NCBI GenBank assembly: GCA_037783415.1
Contig: JAZGTN010000149.1
Coordinates: 1,488,001 to 1,552,000 of the forward strand
DNA: 64,000 nt
Direction of reading: 5' to 3'
DNA from: Leptasterias polaris
Lineage: Eukaryota; Echinodermata; Asteroidea; Forcipulatida; Asteriidae
Of the stretch, positions 34,235-45,400 are shown one piece after another. Made by a program: the position numbers and the translations under genes. Within the stretch, counting starts at the first letter, position 1, and each line of letters begins with the position of its first letter. The notes beneath the pieces were generated by a model. That model had not been told where the DNA came from. It made no database searches and worked only from the letters and a program-made list of their open reading frames with translations.

Positions 34235-35240
34235 CTTGAGGCATCACATTTGAATCGCTGTAAGCCGACTCCATTTGGCTATTTTTTTTTATTTCATGAC
34301 CCTTCTTGTGACGTGTTTAATATGTTTGTCAATTTGCATGTAACAATGTTGACTTTTGATTTGATTTTTCAATCGTTTCGGATTCATGTTTTTTTTCTTA
34401 TTGCTCTGTATTCAAACAATTAATGTTTTACTATTTTACTTTTTACTCTTTGTACACATGGCCCTTAGGAATAGCAGTTAAAATAACACCTATTTTTCCC
34501 CAACACAATTACATAGGATTATTTTAACACCCTTTAATTTAATTTTGACTCTCTCTTGGGGTAGCTATTGCCCATCTGACAACACTCATGGTGTCAAATT
34601 TAACACTGCGGCCTTTGCTATGTAGTAAATTCAAAAATATCGACATACTTGTATTGATTTCTAACTTCAGAGAAAATAGTTTAGTTTTCTGCTTCCTACC
34701 ATTACCACTAACATTATACTATCTTTATTACGAAAGGCTTTCGGATAAAAATTGCTAATCTGTTTTCAACACACCGGTCGTGGGACTTTACCACAAATGC
34801 TTTGTCCATCGGAAGGGACATTACAGTCGTAGGTCCCGTGTACTTGGATTATTACTGCACGTAAAAGAACCCAGACAGCTTGTTATTGAACATTAGCGGT
34901 TAACCCCGGTGTTTCTGGTTCACACAGCAAGCACCCTTACACAGGTTTCTCATGCTTGCGAGCCACAGTGATTGGGTTCACTTATGGGACATATTTCGTT
35001 CGTTACCAGAAATGTTTATACAAATATTTGTTACCTGATTACAAAATATGACCTTATCATTAATTGATCCTTTTGTATGTTTATGTAAATATGTTGAACA
35101 AAGTGATTGATCAATAAACACCCAAAACACGCATCTCGTATCGATGTAATAAATCATTGGCAACTCTAAATTCATATAAATTGTTTTCACCCTTACACCG
35201 GTTTGTGAAATTAATATACTAACCCAAACTGTAATGTAAA
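34235..35240. other. Sequence present only in segmental copy 1
   Basis: It interrupts the match between the two duplicates after AATAACAAGCTTTTGAA. It includes a SINE-like part (34850-34930: CACGTAAAAGAACCCAGACA, GGTTAACCCCGGTGTTTCTG). Insertion in one copy or deletion in the other. Confidence 0.5.
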
Positions 35241-35688
35241 TAAATATTTGATTATGTATCTATTTGTAACCTCCAACTATATATGGGGCCAAGGTGGCAT
35301 GAAACTTCTGTAGGAAAACGGGATTAAATATCTCATTAGCTATTGCAACAATCGAAGTATTATAATAATATACTGGAAAGGTAGAGCCAGTCTTAATTGT
35401 TTGTGTGATCAACCAAATACACGGGACCTAACAAACCTGGGAAAATTTGGGTATAATAATGTTGATTGAATCGGGAGAAAGTAGCAAAAAAAACATGCAC
35501 AATTTTCAGCATGTAAACACATTGACCCTAATGTTGGCTGTACTTAGCATGCACAATACATTTACACCCCTTTATAGACATGCACAATTTCAACACATAA
35601 CCACTTATGTAAGATTTCGTTCTAGTCGTCTATGAATGTCCCCATGAACTGTCATTTTGAATGGTTTTTCTCAACAGTCTCCTTATAC

Positions 35689-36101
35689 TACGGAGCCCCG
35701 TAAAGGGACAGGTTAAAAAACATTGAAAAGGTATACAAAAAATGTAATTATTTCGTTCCCTCGAAATATTATTTCGTTACCTCGAAATATTATTTCGTTC
35801 CCTCGAAATATTATTTCGTTCCCTCGAAATGTTATTTCGTTACCTCGAAATGATTTCGTTCCCTCGAAATGATTTCATTACCTCGAAATATTATTTCATT
35901 CCCCCGAAATACTATTTCGTTACCTCGAAATATTATTTCGTTCGGGGGAACGAAATAGTATTTCGAGGGAACGAAAATAATAGTATTTCGAGGGAACGAA
36001 ATAATTTGGATATTTTAAAAACCTTTTTACATTTGTGTACCTGTCCCTTTAGGAGCTCCGTATTATACACATTGTTTACTTGTCCCTTTAGGAGCTCCGT
36101 A
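35689..36101. mobile_element. Foldback element made of ATTTCG/CGAAAT palindromes, copy A
   Basis: Begins TACGGAGCCCCGTAAAGGG and ends with TGTCCCTTTAGGAGCTCCGTA (36042-36062). TTATAC flanks both ends. The interior is about ten repeats of a palindromic unit TATTTCGTTCCCTCGAAATA, changing orientation at about 35942. A 39-base piece carrying the 3' end is duplicated (36063-36101). The empty site at 63727-63732 has one TTATAC, which supports a 6-base target duplication. Confidence 0.9.
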
Positions 36102-36934
36102 TTATACACACTGCTAAGTCAACAATTATTGCTCAGGCTGTATGCCTACAGTGCATCATGACCAAATCACTACACGGGCTTGATTTGACTGTGCTGGCAA
36201 TGGCATGTTACTAACGGAAAGGTTATCAATTTTGAAACAAAAATAGATTTCATCGGGAATTCTCATTTATTTAAAGCGCTATCTAGACTAAATTAACTTC
36301 GTCAATACGACAACAAAAAACCTCAAAGACCAAAGGTGAACTTTCATATTTTCAATCATAGACAGGTTCAGACGCACAAAATTATTTATTATAGAAACTG
36401 GTGTTAAAGGTACTCAAAAGGACTGGTGATGATAAAAAACATTGTCAAATTATGAAATGAAAGCTCACTGAATAGAAACAAAATGAAATATTTCTCTCTG
36501 AAATGAAGTCATCGCCAAGAAAAGTACATGTAGATCTAAAAAATAAACTAAAAACACGCAACAGCGGATTTTGGTTGTAACAACCAAAATTAAAGACAAT
36601 GTGTTGAAATGCTAAAAATCATGACTGGTTTTCCACCATTTTCTTCTGACTCAGACAGCGGATTAAGCCAAATTTTCACAGGTTTATTATTTTAATGTAA
36701 ATGGTTGATCACACATGTTTAAAATGTATGCGAGGACTTCGTCAGCTCTACCAATCCTGTATAATGACCTTTAACAGATCGCCATGGACTACGTCATAAA
36801 CATATTTTTTGTGCGCGCTAGCCGTAACTTGAGATGTAGTCTTAATAAGTTGCGATGTAATACTTCAACGACAGTAAAGCAGGCTCCGAAGGGCTGGACA
36901 CGTCATCCAAGGTAAAAACAATTTTGTCTACATT

Positions 36935-37740
36935 AAAATTAACAGGTTCACATTTAACTGCATTTTTTTACATTCAAATGTACTGCTTCAAATTGTCATT
37001 AAAGTCCGAAAATTTCAATCGAAACAGGATTTTAAAGCATCAAATTTGTCTTTTACCATTTTTGTTCCTCTAAATTGTGAAAAACATGCTCCAGATTTTA
37101 GAAATCAATCTAGTTGTGTAAAGCTACAATTAAAAAGTTAATAAATTACAGTTATATGTTGGTAATATAACGCACATTTTGTCATGTTTGTAGTCCAAGG
37201 ATAACAAAATCTATCCCCTCCTCTTTTTTTGCTTGGTTTGAGCAGCAAAGGATACTAAAATCTATCACTTCCACTTTTCGGCTAGGTTTCAGGAACAAGG
37301 GATAGACAATTCTATCCCCTCCTCTTTTCTGCTGGATCTGAGGAACAACGGATAGAAAATTCTATCCCTTGACCTAAATTGTATCAATTCGAACCACAAT
37401 TAAACTTTTATTTTTGTCAGCTTTCCCAATAGTGAAGTACATAATTGTTAATAAAAAGGTGTGCGTATTTTTTATATATGGTATGATGCAGCAATAAGTA
37501 TGAGTACGCAATTTTGCAAATTTATTTGCTAACAAAAATTAATAAATACAAACAAAATATTTTTTTTTTTTTAAACTGCACCAGGTTCTAACTTTGTGCC
37601 TCCAGCAATATTTTATGAAGAAAAATAGCATGATTTTAACATTTTAGAGACAACTTTAAGAACAAATGCTATGTATTTAAACAAAAATGTGAAATGTGAA
37701 AAAGTGCAGTTAAAAGTGAACCTGTTAATTGCACTCCAAA
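36935..37740. mobile_element. Element with inverted ends enclosing a 60-base tandem array
   Basis: TTAACAGGTTCACATTTAAC near 36944 is inverted at 37708-37733 (TTAAAAGTGAACCTGTTAA). Inside, 37196-37380 holds about three copies of a unit of 60-65 bases with TCTATCCCCTCCTCTTTT and GGATA. No coding. Confidence 0.6.
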
Positions 37741-37959
37741 ATGACCCGAGTCAGAAGTTGAGCTGGATGTCAGGTGCCGTGGGCCTGACGTGGTTCGTCA
37801 ATGTAACACAGAATCTGTGTAAAAAAATGACACAGGAACGGGTCATTCTGATGCAAGAATCTGAGTTATATCCTTTTTAAATCTGTTTCGGTTTTGGCAT
37901 GATAACGCAGAAATGGTCAACCAAGTATAGTGACTGGTTGAAACACCTTTCACATTACC

Positions 37960-40900
37960 AAATTGACGAATGCCTATTCTGCCTTGGATGTCGTTCTGAA
38001 TCCATTCAGTAATGCAATTTTCTGCAATTTTCGCAAAACAGAGGTTAGTGAAATTGGTCTCGACCTGTCTGCACTAGGAGGATGTTGTTTAGGGACAGGA
38101 ACAACAATAGCCTGTTTCCACTGAGCAGGAACTTTCCCTTCATGGAATGATCTGTTCAAAATATGAGTGAAGGGAACACTAAGTTCATAAGCGAATTCGT
38201 TTGTCAATTAAGGTGGAAACTGATCTGGTCAACAGGACTTAGAACTTTTAGTTTTTTAAGTTTACTGTAAACTACCCAAGGAAACAGGTGAGGAACAGGA
38301 GTCTCAGCTTGTAGATATGATGGAAGTTTAGAGATTGTCATAGACTCCTCACCTGTTTAAATTAGTTTCACGTGGTTTCCTTTATTTTATTTAATGTGTA
38401 AGTATCTTTCCCCTCTGTAACAGTAGTTCCCCTATTTTATAGTGGATCAGGCCATGAACTTTTTCAGAAGTTGTCTATTGTGTGTAGTAGCTAGTTATAC
38501 CCCTCCCTGTAAGTTTGTATAGATTCTTTTCAAAATTCGGTATCTCTTGTTATGTGAGCTTAGCCTAGATAGGAGTTTAAACCAATAAAATAGCAGAACA
38601 ATAAAACTTAAATAAAACAACCATCTGTCGCTGTGCTACTTTCTTTAGTTACGATTGTATTGTTTGTTAGATAGTGGTAGTTAAGTCTCCGGAATGTGAA
38701 CGGAAATTAAAGTAGATGTGGGAAGTAACAAATCGGACGGTGGTAGAGAAAGCTAGAGATATTCGAGAGAGAAAGACGTGAGTTGGAGAGTTGGCCGAAG
38801 TTAAAAACCCGAGTCTGTATAGACAGCCTTACAGAAGCGACAAATCCAGTGTCACTTACACTTAGGCCAAGAAATTGCCAGTGGGTTGTGTGTGACAGGG
38901 TCAGTTAGCTGTGCAGAGCTCAACCAGGAGCAGTGATTTTTGAGGAAGCCGTAAGTGTTACAAGTTATTTTCTTAAAGTTAAAAATATGTATAAAGGATT
39001 ATTCTAATGATTGTTTTTCTACTATATTTGTTCAAGAAAACTTCCGGTCCAAATGACACAGTTAATAAAGCTTGTCTTTATTGTTTAAGTTAACTCCTCA
39101 AGTTTATAAAACGGTTGGACATAATTCACCAATTTTGATTTATATGTTACCATTGTGGTTTCATTGTTTCTTTGAAAATGAAACCCGGTATTTGCAAGTG
39201 TTCTGTGTTTCTTTGAATTATGTATAGATGGCCTAATAACGGGAGCTACATGCATGTACATGTGCATCTTTACACTGATAAGATTCATTGAAGTCTTCAA
39301 GCCCTATCCAGTCACACCTGGACTCTGGTTAACATCTCAAGACTACCCAAATATCTGTGTGATGGGAGTATTCAAATAAACCAGGATCAAAGGGCCAGAC
39401 GTCTTAAGGAACCAGCAACTATATGCATGAAGTACCAACTTTTGGTATTAAATTATAACAACAAACCAAACTATATCACCGGAATACTCAGCTATCAGAG
39501 ACCAGTTATGAGAGACCATATAATTCTCTTTTCTAAAGTAGTGTTACTATAAATTGTCGATAATCAAAAACCAATAAGTCAAGTTAAGCCAAGTCAAAAG
39601 TAACCAGTGTACACAAATTTATCAACATTCAAGCCGGCATTCAAGTTTAGTATAATTCACCTAACTAAGAATCAATATTGTAAATAATTGTAAATATTAA
39701 GTATTTGTAAATAAAACCGTGTTGTATAAAAGAAGATATGAATATTTGTCATCCCCTCCCTCTATTTGGTCGTGCCGGACATCTCTAAGTCCAAGGGAAT
39801 AAGTCCCTCTGACACTCCAACAAACTGAAAATTAATTGAGTCCGCCTTGCCTTTGAGATCATTATCTTTTATTCCTGGTATGTCAAGATGTAAGCTAGTT
39901 TTTTTTATTTTTTATTAGTAATGGATTTAATAATAATAATAATAATACCAACACTTATAAAGCGCCCTAATCATGCAGGCATGCTCTAAGGCGCTGAACA
40001 CATTAAACCGAAAAATCACATGTCAAAAGCCAATCAGGAACAATTTGTTCTGACATATTACATACATTAAAATTAATTGTAACAAGCGGGAGTAAAAATA
40101 TATGAATACATTAAACATTTAGTGTAAAGAGGAACAAATGCTTACTGAAGAATAAAGAGTCAATTGATCTAAGGATAAAACGTAACAAACAATACACTCA
40201 TAAACAGTAATCAATCTTGCTAAAAATACATATTGAATATTGACATTAAAATCTGTTTTAAGCATTCAGTAAAAATATTCAGTAAAAATATTAAGTAAAG
40301 ATATTCAGTAAAAATATTCAGTAAAAATATTCAGCATGAAATAAATGAGTTTTCAGTGCGCTCCTAAATTAATTTTTTGATTTGATTTGCTGATGCCGTT
40401 TAGCGTAAAAGTTTATTTTGGCTTTTTTGATCTCACGCTTAACCAAATTTCTAAATTTATGCCAAGATTGATCTCTGTTAGCAAAAGCAGATTGACGTTG
40501 CAAAATCAAATTTATAATGTAAAGAGTGAGCCAAGGTTTATCACTATTGTTGAAGCTAATTTGTTTAAATGGACAAAACAAGTTCAAGGCGGAGTCAAGC
40601 ATGCTGTGAAAGGCATCAACCTTTTCCTGAACTCCTGAACACTCACAAACCGATTTCCAGTCTTGATTTTGTACCCAAGTTCCAACAAATTGGATACAAG
40701 AATCACGCATGGTACGAAAATGTTTGGTAGTTATAGTATTTTTGGAAATGCAACGTTTTTGTTTCCAAATAATACAGACTTGGTCACTCAAACCAACTGG
40801 AGCAAGAGCTTGGGGTTTGTTATACAAAGAAACCATTTTAGAAATAGCCAGAATCAGATTAAGGGTGGCTTCCCCACTTGTGCAGAAGATACGCCACGAG

Positions 40901-41245
40901 GAAGCCTTGTTGGCCGAACTTTCACCCATATGCATTCCAGTTGTTCAGGAACCACAATGTTTTCCACCATGGATGCAGGGATTGCATCATCGACGTAGGT
41001 ATAGCAACCCCTCCACCGAAATTTTGAAAATAAATTGTAGCCTGGAATATCCATTGCTCCAATAAGTGATTTTGGGGAAAACCAGGTCTCAGTTATCACA
41101 CCAATATCAACGTTGTTTTGTTGAAACAGAACTTGCATTTCATCAAATGTATTCAATGTAATGGGGAATGATATACACAAGACCGACATGACCACTTTAA
41201 AACAAGCCACATGGATGAAGAAATCAATTCCAGTAAACAAGAAAT
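37960..41245 (-). mobile_element. Non-LTR retrotransposon (LINE), endonuclease to RT, decayed and nested
   Basis: On the - strand, 41240-40854 encodes an endonuclease piece (NNVDIGVITETWFSP, IPGYNLFSK). 40935-40369 gives SDKPWLTLYIINLILQRQ and KFRNLVKREIKKAKINFYAK, typical of the linker before RT. 39905-39770 continues (IKDNDLKGKADSINFQFVGV). 38340-37974 has LPSYLQAETPVPHLF, VLSPVDQ, NRSFHEGKVPAQWKQA and SRPISL. Frameshifts and two insertions break it: 38342-39745, and 39929-40368 (a 3' end of another L2-like element with ATT repeats). Not active. Confidence 0.85.
38342..39745. mobile_element. 1.4-kb insertion into the LINE, with target-site duplication
   Basis: TTGTCAT occurs immediately before (38335-38341) and after (39746-39752), and the LINE reading continues across it. 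The inserted DNA has no long ORF and ends near GTAAATAAAACCGTG in the + sense. It may be a solo LTR or a non-autonomous element; the ends (AGACTCC ... GAATAT) are not the usual TG...CA. Confidence 0.65.
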
Positions 41246-41886
41246 ATAAATTATTCTCTTTGTACTGGATTTAATTTAACTTACAGTACGTGAGAGGTGA
41301 GCGTTTTACGCACAAGCCAACCGTGGAATCCCCCACCCTCCCCCAAACTGTTTTTATAAAATACAAAATAAAGAGAAACAAAATCTGGTTGCTATATATT
41401 ATTGTACTATTTGTGCTGCTACTTTATATAATGTTAATACGGTGAGGTTGACAGTAGCCTCTTCACCATCACTTCTTTCCCTATGTTCTTCTAATGAAGG
41501 TTTTTAACCAGCTGGCGAAGTCGTGCTCGTTTCTAGAAAAATTAAATCGAAACTGAATACAATTATTTAAAAAATAAAACAGTCCTGACGTATATATTAT
41601 ACATATATACCTTTTACACGAAACCGATTTTGAAATGCGATTGGATCTTGTCGTGTTCGAGGAGGTGATTTTTGAAAACACCACAGATTCACGCATGTAT
41701 TTATCTGGAGAACAGTAGTTAGTTTTCATATACAAAGATCAATAATAATACAATTCCTTCTGGTATCCATCCCCCAGTGAAATATTTCCACCTGAAATAA
41801 TTATTAGAAGACTATACGGGCATCAACCTTTGTTGATGGAAGTGTACCACCGCAAACGCTGTGCTCGCTTCTAGTCTACTAATTTA

Positions 41887-42195
41887 ATGCGTCCTCTGTC
41901 AGAGAAGTTCTGGCCACTGCACAAAGCGTCAGTTAAAGCTACCACTGAGGCTTCAGCTCCATCTACTGCCGAAGCTTCAGCCAAAGCCACTACTGAGGCT
42001 TCAGCTCCATCTGAGGCTTCAACTCCATCTACTGTCGAAGCTTCAGCCAAAGCCACTACTGAGGCTTCAGCTCCATCTGAAGCTTCAGCTCCATCTACTG
42101 CCAAAGCTTCAGCCACAGCTACTTTTGAAGCTTCAGCCATAGCCACTGTTAAAGTTTCAGTTGTAGCCACTGCCAGAACTTTGGACACGGTTTAA
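41887..42195. repeat. GCTTCAGC minisatellite, open in frames on both strands
   Basis: GAAGCTTCAGC or GAGGCTTCAGC words repeat every 15-18 bases inside higher-order units of about 48 and 63 bases. The + frame reads EASAKATTEASAPSE-type repeats for 102 codons; the - frame reads AEASVVALAEAS-type repeats for 105. All spacings are multiples of three, so openness proves little. It lies just 3' of the last sure exon of the receptor gene and could contribute to its tail. Confidence 0.8.
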
Positions 42196-42336
42196 GTGTA
42201 CTTTGCGCTTATTTTACCAAAGCATGCTGGTCCCGTTTTGATACAAAAAGCGCCAATATTCAATTTAGATATTTGGATACTTGGTACACACAAAGAAAAG
42301 GTTGAACAAATATTTATGAATTATAAGCTTGGTTAC

Positions 42337-42468
42337 CTGTTCAAGATCCATGCGAAGGTTTTGCTGAGTGTTGGTTTGGTCTTTGACTGACTTATCCGAT
42401 GCCAATCCCTGTGACGTCATCATACTCAAACTTAACCGAGATTCGTCGGTTGTAAGCAGCAGACGCAT
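42337..42468 (-). CDS. Receptor exon: cytoplasmic tail start
   Basis: 132 bases, phase 0, acceptor GGATAG, donor GTAACC. Encodes [14 protein letters not shown] through LRMDLEQ, following FIPK. The heptad-like leucines at the end could begin a coiled coil as in GABA-B tails. The weak tract before the acceptor lowers confidence. Confidence 0.6.
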
Positions 42469-45400
42469 CTATCCGGACGAGCAAACGTTCTCAATGAATA
42501 ATTATGATAAGTAGTTATATGCACTAACATAAAATAAGTATCTTCCCAAAACAGGTGTTAAACAGTTTACTTTACAACCACTGCATGCACTACCTTACAC
42601 ACACTCAGTCTGGTTATTAAGCCCACATATTTCTATTTTTTCCACGACCCAGCAGTAAAATTTGTGTTCTTTCCATTCCCCTGGAGTTAACATCCTCCCA
42701 AAGACTTTGTACACACAATTCATTGTGGAGCACCCCAGTCTGCTTATTTTTTGGTCTCCATAAATTAGCATACACACTGTGATATTTTATTTTTATTTTT
42801 TTAAGAAAAAATCGTCTACACTGTAAAAACACTGTGTGGACGTATTTAAGTCTGCATAGTGTTTCGCAATCTAGCTAAAGCTTCTCGAATCCGGTGATAT
42901 TGATTTGAATATTTCGACATAGATGAAGAGGATTTTATGGAATGCGCATTTTAACAAAAACTTATGCGGCTGTGCCACCACTCCACATGGATTTAAATGA
43001 AAACAATACTTTAAATAAATTACCTTGGGGATGAAATTAAGTAATAACAAACTCGTGTTGATCACCACGATGGCCACCCCTGGTATTGCAAACATCATGT
43101 TGACGTCATCACCCATGATTGTCAATGTTGGAACGGTGAGGGCGACCGTCAAAGCAACGATGTACAGTGAAGCTGCTATATACTTGCCTAAAATCAAAGA
43201 TTATTAAAAGTGAAGGAAAACACGGCAAAAATAAAAAGACGTCGGCAGCAAAAGGTTTGCCTAACCTTTTAATCATTCAACACATTATCAGATAGCGGAA
43301 TCTATGTGTGATTTAAACGGGATGTTAATTTTGTTTTCCAATTAAGTTAAGACTATAACACCGATTATTGATTAAACAAAACGAAACGATATACAAAGAA
43401 TCACTCCCCCCAACACAAAACACATACATTATTTCATTGTTGAATCTTTGATATAGGACCGTTTCCTCTGACAAGTTTTGTTGGATATAATGTGTCGAAC
43501 ATAATGGTTTGTCAAACAGACTTGGTCGGACTATTTGGCACCACATACTGGATGTCTTACACATTGGGACATTCTCAAAAACAGTTGTCGGACAAAATGG
43601 TCCATAAATTATGTGACAAAATGGTGAGTATTCCATATTCGATAGCTTAGTTTCAATGGAATCGAAAATGTCTGAACTCACTGTCGTTTAGTTGTGAAAT
43701 GCAAATATTTCTTGTTTCCCAGGCTAGGAACAGTCCAAATGCCAAAAGTGCACCTTTCACTCCGTAAAGGATTACGGTGAAGTATTTATCATATTCACTG
43801 CTGCAGTATTGTATCACTGGAACAGTGAATATTTCTCTCTCGGGTTCAGTCTCGTTTAGCTGCAAAACAAAAGAGTAATAATGAAGAACACGGGAAATGA
43901 AATTGCACATCACATAATGAAAATGATATTAACTAAAAATTTGCAAAAATACCTACTTTTAATTATTTTGAAGTTAGTGATAAAGTTCCCAATTAAAGTG
44001 TATTTCGATGGTAAGAGCATACATAATTGTCTTGACAGTTTCGCACAGAGTAGATGGTATCAAGTTGGTCGAGGTGGGAAGTTTGAATTTTGTTGTTGAA
44101 ATGCTCTAGATTTTCGGAAAATAGTGAAACATTTATCTTGCAAGTCTAAAACTCATGGTTTGAAAACAGTACAACATTTGAAAACAGTGAACATTTTGTT
44201 TTCTTCTCTTTTTCTCATGGTTCCAGACTTATTGAGCTTAAACTTTCACAGGTTCGTTATTTTATGTACATGCATGTTAGATCGCATCAAGTGTGGAAAC
44301 TAGTATTTTACAATAACCATCGTGACACATGTGCGTTAACAAGCACAACAGATAAAATACACTTGCTGTGTAAAAGTTGCCGGAAGTAGGAAAAGTACAA
44401 GTTTACAATATATGAAGAAAACCCTACATGTTATGAGTGTAAACACTAACAGTTCGCGTCTGTGATGTGTCTTGATGACAAAAATGTGGTGACATCATAG
44501 TAAAGAATGTCTTCTTTCTAAATGTGTCTCCCGCGTTAATCACAACACAAGCCACTGCAACGAAAATCCAATTTAACTAGTTCCGCTGCATAAAATTACC
44601 TCTAATGTTCGATATTAATGAAAGGCCTCAGTAACAGATCTTTTAAAGTGGTTCACCAACGAAAATGTATTGAGAGACTAAGAGACTATAGGTGGCAGCA
44701 AACTCTGAGAATGGTTGGTTTACCTTTTAAGTCTGGCGGCCACCACCTAGCCCGAAAAAATACATTTCCACAACCGGCCGCATTGTATTGTCTAGCCCTA
44801 TGTTCTTTCCTTTGTACCTGTATATACTTAACATCCTCCCATAAACTTTATACACATTGTTCCTTGTGGAGCACCTAATACTTTATAATTCCGCATTGGA
44901 GTCCTTTTACTTTCCTTTAGTTTTGTTGGTATTCGGTCCACATCATAATTTACCGAATATATAAGTACATAAGCTGCTTCATTAAGTGCCTTACCCTCTG
45001 CTCTAGAGACAGTTTGTAAACAGCCGTCGTGTCCAGAGCGATCCACACGATAAAAATGAAGCAATCCATGAAAGCAATGACCAACACGCCGCTGATTAGT
45101 TTCCAGTCAGGTAGATCCTGGTAACGTCAATAAGAAAAAGCAATAACTAATAGTTAGGTTCTTTACAAGGTGCCGTTTAGACCAAGTTACCTTTGTTTAC
45201 TAAAATAGTGACCTTGTAATTCATTTCCCGACAGGCAAGATACTACACAGACCACATGGGAACATTTTCATTTTGTGTCATAATTTTCACATAAATTCAA
45301 GAGTTACAAAAGCAACAGCTGTACAACTGTTGAAATGTTTATCCTTTCTTCATAACAAAAGTTGAGACAAATCAGACAGTGCAATCTCCACAAAACATAA

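Larger units (their letters stand above)
32752..36420 (+). repeat. Segmental duplication, copy 1
   Basis: Same-orientation similarity to 61422-64000 across most of its length, interrupted by insertions. Shared blocks include AATGTGAATG, TCTGGGTT, AACTGTCATTTTG and AAAGCGCTATCTAG. Copy 1 carries extra pieces at about 33205-33800, 34235-35240 and 35689-36101; copy 2 carries a LINE fragment instead. No gene was recognised in the shared sequence. Confidence 0.85.

Noticed and set aside
42871..43020. Read-through of the TM7 exon past 43024
   Set aside because: AAG|GTAATT is a good donor, and the next exon at 42468 keeps the frame. Read-through adds sequence without family resemblance.
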